The notes below the pieces were generated by a model. It was not told the origin of the DNA and made no database searches. It was given only the letters and a program-made list of their open reading frames with translations. Shown here piece after piece: positions 42,425 through 54,141 of a stretch of 64,000 nt of DNA. Origin of the DNA: Bufo bufo (Eukaryota > Chordata > Amphibia > Anura > Bufonidae); assembly GCF_905171765.1 (NCBI RefSeq), contig NC_053397.1, positions 110,253,295-110,317,294 of the forward strand. The letters run 5' to 3'. The stretch's first letter is position 1; each line of letters starts with the position of its first letter. The position numbers and the translations under genes are program-made.

Positions 42425-44132
42425 CTTATGGATGTGCCCCAAGCATCTATAAGTGTATATATATAGTTAAACTGTCCCCAGAAGCTCCCATGGATGCCCC
42501 CCCTTCTGGAATGTGCCTGCTGGGTGGGGAGAGACTGACAACTGGACAATTATGTCCAGTTTCGGCCTCTTCAAAGGACAGATGATCAATAAAGATCCTC
42601 TGCCCTTTGTCACCATCTCCGGCAGCGCTGGAGATGGTATGCCTAACAGGGACATGGGAACAGAGTTCCCATGCCCCTGTGTGCCGCTCACCTCCGGCGC
42701 TGTAATTACAGCGCCAGAGATGTGCGATATCTCCACAGGCGGGAGGATCAAAGGATCCCCCTGCCTGGGAGAGCGGGCTGGTGCAGGGCGGTAAAACGGG
42801 CGCGAGCTCTGCAGGGTTTAAACCCCAGCAGCACTGCGCTCGGACAGATCGGCACCCCCCCCCTGAAGATGAGCGGATCCGGTGCTCAGAACGGGACCCC
42901 TCCATACAGGAGAGCGCAGGCAGCGATGTGCTGCGCTCTGAAGAAATGACCGGCCATCCCCACAGAGAGGAGAGAGAGAGCGCAGGCAGCCCTGAGCCCT
43001 GCACCCGGAACAAGAGCTGAGAAGAGTTGGAGAGCCCAGAGCAGTTGAGCCCAGAGCAGCCCAGAGGAGGAGAGCAGAAGGACGAAGCTGAATAGACTAA
43101 GTATCGCTTTTCCTGTCCTGCCTCCTCCTTAACCCCTGCTGCCCTGAACCCCTAATCCTGCATTGCCCTAGGATCTCACTGCCCCCCTGCCATTAACCCC
43201 TTCCCAGCAGTCCCCCAATGGACCCTGCAATCCCAGCAGCATTGCTGCTGCCTTTAACCCCTGCCTTGCTGCCCCAGTTCACAGTTCCCTGCTCTGCAAC
43301 TCTGCTCCAGAGTCCCCTGTTAACCCCTTCAGTGCCCTGTTCCCCTACTCTCCAGAGTCCCCTGTTAACCCCTTCAGTGCCCTGTTCCCCTACTCTGCCC
43401 TGAGACCCCTGATCCACCCCTGGTGGCAACCCCTGCATATCCAAACCCCTGCCACACACCCCTCACTGTACACTTGCAGGGTATTAACCCTTGCATTTCT
43501 GTACAGCCCTGATAACCCCTGAATAACCAAACCCCTATTCCCCTGAGCAACCCCTGTATTGCTATACCCACTGTTAACCCTTCCCTGATCTACTCTGTGG
43601 CCTGCATACACCCCTGCAGTGCCATTGTTAACCCCTTGTACCCCGTAGGGATAGTATATTGTCAGGCGGGTGGGTTACTGATATTTGTGTGTATGAATGT
43701 ATTATTGTAATGTATAGATAGTATGTGGGGTGGAATTTGGGATTGTGCTGTGTAGAGTAGTTAGGCTTGTATTGTGTTTATTGTAGTATTGTTTCTATAC
43801 TGCAGTGTGTACGTCTATATGTATGTATATTCATATCCATTGATCCATGAATGTATATAGATATAGCGTATTGCTAGACTTGTATAATTGTATTGTGTAA
43901 TAAATATTATTGTTCATAATACAGTGTATGGTGTTTTTAGTAGTCGCCGCCGTAGTATAGTGATAGTAAGGCGCATGCAGCTAGTTTAGTGATTAGTGTA
44001 AGGCAATCAGTAGCGATTTGTTGTTAAGTAAGGCATAAATAGGCGGAGCTATCATAAGACGACCCACGCCTATTTATTAATATTAATTATTGAGATTTGC
44101 ATAAATATCAACAATTAATATCCACTTTAACA
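42175..44132 (+). repeat. 5' LTR (1,958 bp)
   Basis: TG...CA-bounded. It contains an AT-rich region with a TA microsatellite (about 42388-42424), a C-rich stretch of 'aacccctg'-like repeats (43130-43640) with a 45-bp tandem pair (43311-43400), and an AATAAA at 43900. It is 107 bp longer than the 3' LTR, because a segment at about 42696-42795 is absent from the other copy. Confidence 0.9.
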
Positions 44133-44543
44133 TTGGCGAGCCAGGCCCACTGCTAAGAATTTGTTTTCTGTGTTTGTTTTTGGTGAAAAAAAATCGCTTA
44201 CGCTGTGAACTAGTCAGGCGGGAGGGACGCGTTCAGTGCATTCTGAGCGTCCATTGCCTGATAGTTCGTACAGGTAAAGCGTTTTGTTCAATCAGAACCA
44301 AACACAGAGCAATCTCTACAGCAGAGAATTTAAATCTTTCTGATTTGTGTATTAACGATTTTCTGATTGCCTTGCACGCCCACTGAACACTGGAGAGAAG
44401 TCGTCGCATACGTCACTGAAGAGAGGACCATCGCCGTTGTAGCTGAACAGAAAAGTCAGACTGAGCGGGAGAAGACGTTCCTGATACTACAGGACCTCCT
44501 CCACGCAGCACACAAGGGACAACAAAGGACAACACCAAGGAAG
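44133..44543 (+). other. Primer binding site and leader
   Basis: TTGGCGAGCCAGGCCCACTGC begins directly after the 5' LTR, the primer-binding-site position. The primer tRNA was not identified. Non-coding leader follows up to the gag ATG. Confidence 0.5.
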
Positions 44544-46097
44544 ATGGCCTCTCATCAAAACGTGAGTATGGACTTCTCCACACTACACCAGCTAGCTAAA
44601 CACAGCACATTTAACCCCATCCTCCCCACCACTTACAAGTCAGCAGAAATGCTGTGGTCCGATTTGTTAGCACAGGCTTGTACAGTAGTTACGACAAGCT
44701 ATGTGTTAATAAACGGACGGTGTTGAATAAGTCCACCAAACGGCTTCGGATGCTAGCCAAAGTCGTTCATACGTTTGAGGCTAGCATCTGTAAGCCAAAG
44801 GAAGTTGCGCTGGTGTCTCGGTCAACGGAGACAATTCCTCCGAACATTCACTGCCAATGCTGTACCAGTAATTCGGACCAGGTTTCGGCATTGCGGGCAC
44901 AGCTGGCGGAGAATGTGCAGTCTACTGTTGACCGAGATGTGCAGGTGGCTAGGATAGAGTCACAGTTAGTAGAGCTGCAGAGGCAGAATGTCATGCCCCA
45001 CTCTGACGATGTGCGGAGGTCAGCCAGGATTGCAGCACGAGTCTAGTATTTGTTTTGATGCTGTGCTGGATCCGCCTCGCATCAGGTGCACTGGGTGGAG
45101 TCATTAGTTTAAATAGTCTTCAGCTAAGGTGCTCTGAGCGGATTATACTCTTCATTGTGGTCTTGGAAGCTAGGATGGAAGGTTGGCTGTTTGTTCCTGC
45201 TCTCAGCAGATAAGTGTCTTTGGTTGTTTATGTCATCTATCCCATCCAGGTTCTGTGCGAGCTGGCAGCTCCTTTCTCCCCACTTCACCATCTCAGGGAG
45301 TTCAGGGTTCTGTTAGCATAGGCTGGTGGACACAGCAAATCTACCATCAAGATTTGATCTGTGGGCTGAGCATTGTAGGGAAAGAGGTCAGGGATAAATT
45401 AGGAGGTGACCCTTCCCCCGTCTCTCGTCCAGAGCCTGGTTGGTGTGTAATCTGTTTAACTGTGCACGTCCGCCGTGACACAGAAAGAGGAAATTGAGGC
45501 TAAGTTGACTCAGTCTTATACTGAGGTCAAGGCCTTCAAGGAGCGGGCTGCCTCTACTGACGTGACGGTAGCCAAATTGAAGGCTGAGGTTGCTGTAAGG
45601 TCCTAGCTAATGTCTGGCATGCAACAGGTTATCACCAATTTGGTGCCGGCCCTTTCTTTTTCTGTAAAGTCAGGGTCGGAATCTCCCAAAAGTTTGCCAT
45701 GTGCAGGGCAAAAAGATGGGAGAGTAGTCTGTGACCGGTCAAATCATCAGACCAAGCCGGTCCAGACTAACAGAGATTTTGCCCTGACTTTGGGAAAAAG
45801 AACAGTTGTGAAAAGTGCGTCCCTGAGGATGGAACAATTCAGGAGAAGGGAGCACGGCTGCAGTGTAGATGGACCTGGGCCATGCAGAGCAAACATCAGA
45901 TGTTTTGCATGTGGTGGCCTAGGTCACATAGCGAGACACTGCAAAACAGATAGGAACATAACACACAGGACAGGAAACCAAGTCACGTGTTTCAGGTGTG
46001 GCAACAAAGGACACATTGCAAGGAATTGCCCTTGTGCAAGTAATTGCAATGTGTCCAGCAGTAGTATTAGGTCATTTAAAATATTGTTTCACACTTA
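44544..46097 (+). pseudogene. gag of the LTR element, CCHC nucleocapsid, broken
   Basis: Structural (capsid and nucleocapsid) protein remnant. A likely start is the ATG at 44544 (MASHQNVSMDF). The frame changes near 44660, again between 45046 and 45480, and has a stop at 45606. 44850-45046 and 45480-45600 are rich in charged and leucine residues, like coiled coil. The last segment (45610-46097) ends in two retroviral-type zinc knuckles, CFACGGLGHIARHC (45901-45942) and CFRCGNKGHIARNC (45988-46029), both CX2CX4HX4C and fully conserved. Such knuckles bind genomic RNA for packaging. The Penelope-like insertion begins at 46068, so the original C terminus is unknown. It cannot be expressed as a full protein in this state. 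Confidence 0.75.
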
Positions 46098-46292
46098 GTG
46101 GGAGACGACAGTAACAGTAAATTACCTCCACTATATCACATTATATATGGTCATAGAAAAAATGCAAAAAGGGTAGATCTCACCTCGTCCGAGCTGGATC
46201 CACATCCGTGGAGGTAGGTCCTGGCAGTTAGTGGTGCCTATGACCGGTGTGACCAGGGTGCTTGTGTTGTATTGGCATTACATCCACTCCTA
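46068..46292. repeat. Left inverted arm of Penelope-like element
   Basis: Pairs with 50037-50260 over its whole length; the last shared bases are the 'ccactccta' block. Confidence 0.9.
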
Positions 46293-47593
46293 CGCCACCC
46301 TATAATGGCTTTCCTGCCTGTCTAGGGGTAGGGGGCTGTAAAATGGACCTGCCTACCACACATGGAGCACCCGCCCCGATAGGGGCGACCCCACACCGAA
46401 CCTTTCCCTGGGGTATGGGTCTAGTGTTCTATAAAGCCCTAATTACAATGCCCTACATGCCATGTTTCTGTCTTTCTTGACATCATCAGGGGCTTCACAT
46501 ATGTATTCAAGGACAAACTACAAAAAAAGTTACAGACATACACTCAATATAGGTCACAAATGGTACAGAGTACCGCAAACGCAAAAACTTGTAAGCAGAC
46601 TCAATGTACTTACTAGAGATCAAGGTGGTTTTAGCCTCGTATCATCACACGGGATAGTGGGTAATTCTTATCCTCTCTGTATCATGGGAAGTGTCCCATG
46701 TCAGTCTGTGTCTCACCACAAATAACAATGATTTGGGTGAGCACTGGATACTTGTCAGCCGCCTCCTCATATACCTCTCCTCCCGGTGAGTGTACGCCCC
46801 CCTTAGTTACTTGCCTCACCTGTCCGGATCCATCCGAATGCATGTTACTCCATGTGGAACGCACGCCGCTCGCGTGCGTTCCACCGGACCGGAAGTTCAA
46901 GTCACATGGTGCGGGCTAACCGGAAGTGAGGTCATGGCCTGCGTCGGAGCGTTGCCAGTTGCATAGCAACCTCCAAGCTCATGACGCACGGCCAGATCAC
47001 AAAGCAAATGATGACTTGCCTCCTCTTTGAATATGCACAATCGCATTACGGATTTAAAATTGACAGGACAACCAAGCACCTGCCGTAACACTAAAGGTGC
47101 CAGTTGATAGGAGAACCAAAGGCACAAGTATATGTATGCTTGAGTGTGATAGCATGGTACATTCAATACACTTGCCTCCATTAGCATTATACTTCCATCA
47201 AAAGGTCCCACGGGCATCAGCACATGAGATCCGAGGGGGCCTAAATTATGTTGTATTGAATACAGTCACCCCCATATGACATTTAACCAGAGTCCACCGT
47301 CGGGTCACATACGCTCACATTTTAGACGGGAGCACATGAGACACAAGGGAGGGACTCCAGCAGTCACCGTCCTTTTATTGCACCTGAGATCATATAATGC
47401 AGCAATTGTTTTCTATGTCACAGTACATGAGATTCAAGGTGACCTGACCAACCTCATATTGGCTAACGACGCCCCCGTCTCTAGACTGGTCAGATTCTAC
47501 CATCAGATCCCATATGCTCACATTAAAGAACGGGAGCACATGAGATCCAAGGGAGAGAATCCCCCAGACACCCTCCTAACATTACAGCTTAAA
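46293..47593 (-). other. 3' region of the Penelope-like element
   Basis: Non-coding in the element sense. It carries a hammerhead motif (46450-46493) and a two-copy tandem repeat of period about 205 ('gggagcacatgaga' at 47329 and 47533; 'gcagcaattgtttt' and 'gcagcaatagtttt'). Confidence 0.6.
46450..46493 (-). ncRNA. Hammerhead ribozyme motif
   Basis: Reading leftward: stem I 5' strand GCCC (46493-46490); core CTGATGA (46489-46483); stem II TGTC / GACA (46482-46479, 46472-46469) with loop AAGAAA; core GAAA (46468-46465); stem III ACAT / ATGT (46465-46462, 46458-46455) with loop GGC; cleavage triplet GTA with the cut after A46454; then stem I 3' strand GGGC (46453-46450). Every conserved hammerhead core position is present and all three stems pair without mismatch. 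A four-pair stem III with a tiny loop is typical of the ribozymes known from Penelope-like elements, which often act as dimers. In intact relatives it would self-cleave element RNA. Position 10.1-11.1 is U-A and not the usual G-C, which may weaken it. Confidence 0.78.
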
Positions 47594-50029
47594 TCAAATA
47601 AAGCAGCAATAGTTTTGTTGTTCATTTAAACCAGATGGGTGGACCGTTCTAAGATAAAAGATCCATTTCGCCTCGCATTGCAGGATCCTCTTATCAAAGT
47701 CGCCCCGTCTAGTTCCTGGCTTGATTTGTTCAATTCCCATAAAGGAAAGGCAGTTCATTCTGCCGTCATGTTCGGTGTTCACATGCCGAGCCACCGGTGT
47801 GTCTCTCCCATTTCTTATATCACTCAGATGCTCTCCTATTCTTCTCCTCAATTCTCTACTTGTCTTCCCGATGTATTCCTTTCCGCATTCACATGTGATT
47901 TTGTAGACTAATCCGACACTCCTACAGTTAATGAAGTCCTTCACTGTGTAGGTTTTGCCGGTATTGTTGCTCCTGAATGACCCCGCTTTGGTCATAAAGG
48001 GGCACGCCACACATCGACCGCATTTGAAATTACCACTGATGCCTCTCTCTAGCCATGTCTTTTTCTGGGGTGTTGGTGTATAGTGGCTATGTACCATCAT
48101 ATCACGGATGCTTCTGCCCCGTCTGTATGTAATGCTGGGGTGCCCCTTTATGACCCTACAGATGTCAGGGTCCATCAGGAGCACATGCCAATGTGTAGAT
48201 ATGATGTCTCTGATAGCAGAGGAACATCCGTTGTATGTACTGATAAGGCGAATCTCCCTATTCTCACTGGAGCCACTCTGCCTAGGGGTATCCACCTGTG
48301 GGGTCAATAGAGACACTCTATCTTTATTCAAGGCCATTTGGTATGCTGGTGTGAGTACACCTGATGGGTATCCACGTTCCAGAAATCGAGTTTTCAATTC
48401 CCTCGCTTGTTTGATGAACTCTGATCGCCTGGAGCAATTCCTCCTCAGTCGCAAGTATTGACCTCTCGGTATTCCCTTCCTGAGTGGGTACGGATGGCTA
48501 CTTTCCCATCTCAGGAGGGAATTTGTCGAGGTGGGCTTGCGATATATGGATGTCTCCAAACGACCTGTGTGGTTTATGCTCACTCTGATGTCAAGGAAGG
48601 GAAGTTTAGATGGATCACATTCGGATGTGAAATGGAGACCTATCTCGTTTTGGTTTAGTTGTTGAACCCAACCCGAGAAGGACTCCGTACTTCCCTTCCA
48701 AATGACGAAAACATCGTCGATAAAGCGCGCCCATTTTTGGACGCACTGTAGCTCGATTGTGGACTCATCCTTGAATACTAGAGTATTTTCCCACCAGCCC
48801 AGGAACAGATCTGCATACGATGGGGCGCAGGGGCTCCCCATCGCAGTGCCCCTGAGCTGGTGGAAAAAACGCCCATTGAATAGGAAGTAGTTTCTCTTCA
48901 ATGAAAATTCCAGCAATTCCAGAACGAACGCACTATGTGCCTGGAAGTGTCTCCCTCTTGAGGACAGGAAGTATCACACTGCATATAGACCCCATTTGTG
49001 TGGGATAGATGAGTATAGTGCTTCGACATCTACACTCCCAAGTATGCAGTCTTGATCTAACTGGATACCCTCTAACTGTCTAAGGAGGTCCCCGGTGTCT
49101 TTCACATGGGATGATAAGGAAAGGACAAATGGTGCCAGGATCTTGTCTATATATATTCCTAAGTTTTGGCTCAGGCTATCGATGCCCGAAACAATCGGGC
49201 GCCCTTTCAAGGGCTCGTAGCCCTTGTGTACTTTTGGAAGGCTATAAAAGGTGGCAATCTGAGGATGTTCTGGGTACATGAAATCAAATTCTTCCTGACT
49301 GATGAGCTTGCAAAGTTTTGCCCTATCTAATATTTTTTTAAGCTCTTTTTTATAGACGGAGGTCGGATCGCTCTGTAGGATTTCGTAGCAATCTCGTGGG
49401 GCTAGCAAGTTCTCACATATCTCTTCATAGTGCTTTGTATTTAGGATGACTGTATTCCCGCCTTTGTCCGAAGGCTTAATAACAATACTTTTATTTTTGG
49501 ACAAGTTGTCCAATGCATTCAGTTCATCCTGAGTACAATTTTGCGGTGCTGCATACAGGTGTGTGGTCTCCAGATCTTTACTGACCAGTTTAAGAAATAC
49601 GTCCACGCAATTTGTTTCGCCTATTGGGGGTGCCCTCCTACTCTTATTTTTAAAAGGAGTGAAGGGTCCTTCACCCAAGATGGGTTCGTTAGCTGCTGTT
49701 AAGCTTTCTAGCAGTTTTACATCAGATATCATTTCTCTAGGGATACCCATTTCTGCACTTTGTTTTTTCTCGATGTTGCAGAAGTGCTTGTACCAGCGCA
49801 GTTTGCGCGCAAAGAGATTCAGGTCTACCACAGTTTTGAATGGATTGTATTTGGGTGTTGGGACAAAGGAGAGACCCTTCTCAAGGACCTTAGTTTCTGT
49901 ACTCGACAGGGGATAATCTGACAAATTAATTATTTTGGGGCCGGCACTATTGCTACTCCCTGATGCTGTTGTGGTGCTCGATTTCGTAAGGGGTATGTCG
50001 GGCCCTGATCTAAAAAACTTTGTCCGGCC
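47594..50029 (-). pseudogene. Penelope-type reverse transcriptase with GIY-YIG nuclease
   Basis: One reading frame from 50029 to 47594 (about 810 codons) is interrupted by a single in-frame TGA at 48974-48976. The N-terminal part carries the Penelope fingers region (PFKTVVDLNLF, IVIKPSDKGGNTVIL) and motif A, DVEALYSSIPH. The second part has motif B, GTAMGSPCAPSYADL, motif C, FIDDVFVIW, a Cys pair region (CGRCVACPF), and the C-terminal GIY-YIG endonuclease with LVYKITCECGKEYIGKTS and RRRIGEHL. The enzyme copies element RNA and the nuclease nicks the target DNA. No start codon is available because the 5' end abuts the inverted arm. One stop in some 800 codons suggests a fairly recent insertion. 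Confidence 0.9.
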
Positions 50030-50036
50030 TTATTAT

Positions 50037-50260
50037 AGGAGTGGATGTAATGCCAATACAACACAAGCACCCTGGTCACACCGGTCATAGGCACCACTAA
50101 CTGCCAGGACCTACCTCCACGGATGTGGATCCAGCTCGGACGAGGTGAGATCTACCCTTTTTGCATTTTTTCTATGACCATATATAATGTAATATAGTGG
50201 AGGTAATTTACTGTTACTGTCGTCTCCCACTAAGTGTGAAACAATATTTTAAATGACCTA
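50037..50260. repeat. Right inverted arm of Penelope-like element
   Basis: Complement of 46068-46292. Outside it, host LTR-element sequence resumes with 'gtaaaggttacg'. Confidence 0.9.
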
Positions 50261-51766
50261 GTAAAGGTTACGTTTTAATTAGTCCCAGTTTACAAAATTT
50301 ATCAGCTATATTTGGGTGTAATCACATACCACTGCATATACACCAATAGCGGTGGTATTATTAATTTTATTACAGCAGTAGTATTAGCCAGGTAACAAGA
50401 TGTGCAGTGGGGTCTAGTCAGCTTGGCCATAAAGGAGTTACCTCTCAGCAGCATCACCAGCTGCTGAGGGGTCAGAATGGCCAAGCTAGGCTAGGCAACA
50501 TTTGACACCCCTGTACTATTTGTTACACCGTTTGTTCCCGGTGTATGTCCATGTTGGGTGTTTTTGTTATCTGTTTGTAAGTTTTTCTTGATGTTGATGG
50601 TGGTGGTCCTTGTCTGCGAGAGTGTTCCACCATGCTGATTTTTGTAGTTTACATTCCTTGCTGTAAGTCCAGTCGCTGGTGTTTTTGTTTCATTCTGTGT
50701 CCCCTTGGAGTGGAACAGTGTTATACTGTGGATCGAGAATGTATAGGTTCGCGAACAGATAATTTCACACGGGAAATCCTGCACAAAGGATGATGTGATA
50801 TTATTCTGGGCAACCAGGGTCTCAGATCGATACAGATAACACTGTTGTGCTCCAGGTTTTCGGTAGGGCTGTGTCACACTGGGGACTGGGGCGGACAGAC
50901 AACATTGGTGTAATGTTGTGCTGCGCACTTAATCCTAGTCCGAGCAGGTAGCACAGCTCTGATGGGGATTGGACGCTGAATGATTGGCAGCAGAGTGTGG
51001 ACTGTGTTCTTGTGTTGTGGGGTCCTGGGGAGCCAGGGCATGACTATGCCATTGGTTCTGCAGTCCTCCACAGGACAGGATCACAGGGGGAAATCAGCCT
51101 GGATACACATGAGTGGACGGGGATACGGTGCCATCAATAACAAGATGGTGCTTTGTCCACAGAACTTCAGTTATCCTAACCTAGTAGGGTGGCCGTCCTT
51201 ATCTTAGGGAGAAATCCCCCAGGAGCGCCTGGTATTTTCTTCTGCCATAGGTGTGTTTATATGGATCAGAAGAAAAACCCAGGAGATGCCACAGAAGAGG
51301 CTAGCTATCCCCCCCTGACACTCTTGTGAGGCTCCAGAGGATCTCACTGGATTTTGGCAACCAAGCGACCTTTGTTCAAAGGTGTTCTAGAGATGGAGGA
51401 CTGTGCCACAATCCAGCGGGAGCATTATCTCAGGCTCTGGAGAAAGACTTGGAGATGTTCGGGTGGAAGAGCTTATTATCACTTGTTTCACCCAGTGAAA
51501 CTTCTTCTGGTTCTGGTCATCGTCATATTGGAGGGTCAAGGGACTTATTGACCAAATACACCAGAACCAGACAGAACTTTACCGAACTAACCGGAGGAGG
51601 AGGCTCAGGACATAACTCAAACATTGTCCTGTAGCCAAAAATTTCATGGACACACTTTGTTTCCTATGAGGGTTCAGGACTTATAACTTGTGCTATCCTG
51701 AAACCCCATAGCCCTATGTACATATTTATTTTGTTTGTTGTTGATTGTGTACCCATGGACACTCTA
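50261..51766 (+). other. LTR-element internal sequence, function unrecognised
   Basis: 1.5 kb between the Penelope-like and Tc1-like insertions. Short frames on both strands (for example 50928-50491 minus and 50980-51207 plus) show no polymerase, integrase or protease motif. It could be env-position or structural non-coding sequence. Confidence 0.4.
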
Positions 51767-53316
51767 CACCCTGTACAGAATTATTAGGCAAATGAGTATT
51801 TTGACCACATCATCCTCTTTATGCATGTTGTTTTACTCCAAGCTGTATAGGCTCGAAAGCCTACTACCAATTAAGCATATTAGGTGATGTGCATCTCTGT
51901 AATGAGAAGGGGTGTGGTCTAATGACATCAACACCCTATATCAGGTGTACATAATTATTAGGCAACTTCCTTTCCTTTGGCAAAATAGGTCAAAAGAAGG
52001 ACTTGACAGGCTCAGAAAAGTCAAAAATAGTGAGATATCTTGCAGAGGGATGCAGCACTCTTAAAATTGCAAAGCTTCTGAAGCGTGATCATCGAACAAT
52101 CAAGCGTTTCATTCAAAATAGTCAACAGGGTCGCAAGAAGCGTGTGGAAAAAACAAGGCGCAAAATAACTGCCCATGAACTGAGAAAAGTCAAGCGTGCA
52201 GCTGCCAAGATGCCACTTGCCACCAGTTTGGCCATATTTAAGAGCTGCAACATCACTGGAGTGCCCAAAAGCACAAGGTGTGCAATACTCAGAGACATGG
52301 CCAAGGTAAGAAAGGCTGAAAGATGACCACCACTGAACAAGACACACAAGCTGAAAAGTCAAGACTGGGCCAAGAAATATCTCAAGACTGATTTTTCTAA
52401 GGTTTTATGGACTGATGAAATGAGAGTGAGTCTTGATGGGCCCATGGCTGGATTGGTAAAGGGCAGAGAGCTCCAGTCCGACTCAGACGCCAGCAAGGTG
52501 GAGGTGGAGTACTGGATTGGGCTGGTATCATCAAAGATGAGCTTGTGGGGCCTTTTTGGGTTGAGGATGGAGTCAAGCTCAACTCCCAGTCCTACTGCCA
52601 GTTTCTGGAAGACACCTTCTTCATGCAGTGGTACAGGAAGAAGTCTGCATCCTTCAAGAAAAACATGATTTTCATGCAGGACAATGCTCCATCACACGCG
52701 TCCAAGTACTCCACAGCGTGGCTGGCAAGAAAGGGTATAAAAGAAGAAAATCTAATGACATGGCCTCCTTGTTCACCTGATCTGAACCCCATTGAGAACC
52801 TGTGGTCCATCATCAAATGTGAGATTTACAAGGAGGGAAAACAGTACACCTCTCTGAACAGTGTCTGGGAGGCTGTGGTTGCTGCTGCACGCAATGTTGA
52901 TGGTGAACAGATCAAAACACTGACAGAATCCATGGATGGCAGGCTTTTGAGTGTCCTTGCAAAGAAAGGTGGCTATATTGGTCACTGATTTGTTTTTGTT
53001 TTGTTTTTGAATGTCAGAAATGTATATTTGTGAATGTTGAGATGTTATATTGATTTCACTGGTAAAAATAAATAATTGAAATGGGTATATATTTGTTTTT
53101 TGTTAAGTTGCGTAATAATTATGCACAGTAATAGTCACCTGCACACACAGATATCCCCCTAAAATAGCTAAAACTAAAAACAAACTAAAAACTACTTCCA
53201 AAAATATTCAGCTTTGATATTAATGAGTTTTTTGGGTTCATTGAGAACATGGTTCTTGTTCAATAATAAAATTAATCCTCAAAAATACAACTTGCCTAAT
53301 AATTCTGCACTCCCTG
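51767..53316 (+). mobile_element. Tc1/mariner element, DD37E spacing
   Basis: Ends 'cagaattattaggcaa' (left, from 51777) and its complement (right, to about 53305), with outer bases C-A-C-C-C versus C-A-G-G-G, lie inside TA dinucleotides (51765-51766 and 53317-53318). Length 1,550 bp. Holds a degraded transposase. Confidence 0.85.
52003..52988 (+). pseudogene. Tc1/mariner transposase, DD37E, stop and frameshift
   Basis: Begins with a helix-turn-helix region (IVRYLAEGCSTLKIAKLLKR, DHRTIKRFI). There is a TGA at 52324, then VLWTDEMRVSLDGP with the first catalytic Asp, a register change near 52445, and an open end (52545-52988) with FMQDNAPSH and [15 protein letters not shown] count 37 residues between the second Asp and the Glu. 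That is the spacing of the DD37E (Traveler, TRT) family and not of classical Tc1 with 34. Both lesions make it inactive. Confidence 0.85.
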
Positions 53317-53318
53317 TA

Positions 53319-54141
53319 GGTACAAATGTGTGACAGCCTATACTCAGGGAAACTCGCCCAACACACTGCGGTGAGTTATAACTTTGCTGTACACATTTGC
53401 ATCCTATAGTCGTTTCCCATTGACACGGGGGTCTGTGACCTACCTGTGTCTTTGGAGGTGTAGAAAGATAGGCCAGGTTGCATGAGTCTCTATGGGTACA
53501 CACATTTAATGGAATTTGGTGGTGTTGGGAGGGATGTGACCTGGTTTTGTGTGAATGGGAAGAGTAGATTCCCTAGGGACAGGCCCCCTCCTTTACCAAG
53601 TTCATTTGCCACTTTAACCCCAAGAACGGTGATGTTTGTAAGGGTTGGACTGAATGTCAGTGAGTGCGGTGTTCTTTCCCGCAGTTAGAATTTAGGTACC
53701 ATGACATCACTTCTTACCAGAAATTCTGACCTGCCTTGTAAAGACCTACGTATCCGTCCATGGGAGAACCTCCCCAACAACTGATTCTTCAATCGGGAAC
53801 GAAAGGAGGCCAGTCCACGGTTGCTACGTGGATCGACCTATAGACTGTGAGGGTGAAGCCATTCCAGAGTCATTGGGAGAGGCTGATACCTGAACATTGA
53901 CACTGACAGACCACAGACCAAGAAAGTTCCAGAGAAGAAGACGGTGTATTCTGTGGATGGAGACGCCTGGTTACGTTGAAGGGCAGGTCGGAGGTGCTAG
54001 AGCGCGATGGGTGATGACTAGGTACCTAAGGGTCATATTACTTCAGTCCTTCCTGAACTGTTACCAAGAGGGAGGTTGAGGGGGCAAATATATCCCAACA
54101 CTTCCCCAAAGTTTATTGTCGTATTTCGACAACAGGGGGAT
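53319..54141 (+). other. LTR-element 3' internal region and polypurine tract
   Basis: No domain recognised in any frame (longest 53482-53688). It ends with the purine-rich ACAGGGGGA immediately before the 3' LTR at 54142, the normal position of the polypurine tract priming plus-strand synthesis. Confidence 0.5.

Larger units (their letters stand above)
46068..50260 (-). mobile_element. Penelope-like element with inverted arms
   Basis: Arms of about 224 bp at 46068-46292 and 50037-50260 are inverted copies with very few differences ('ggtcatttaaaatattg', 'cgagctggatccacatccgt'). They enclose a minus-strand Penelope-type reverse transcriptase with a GIY-YIG endonuclease, plus a 1.3-kb 3' region containing a hammerhead ribozyme. 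The coding frame is open right up to the right arm without an ATG, so the 5' end was lost where the inverted copy was joined. It interrupts gag of the host LTR element. Confidence 0.88.

Noticed and set aside
43193..43459. Gly-rich minus-strand frame repeated at 55053-55319
   Set aside because: Its duplication simply reflects the two LTRs; composition follows the C-rich repeats.
43130..43640. Telomere-like (AACCCCT) repeats in the LTR
   Set aside because: Spacing is irregular, the unit is not TTAGGG/CCCTAA, and the stretch lies inside both LTR copies.
50491..50928. 145-residue minus-strand frame as an env or pol gene
   Set aside because: It runs against the element's coding strand and has no recognisable motif or hydrophobic segment.
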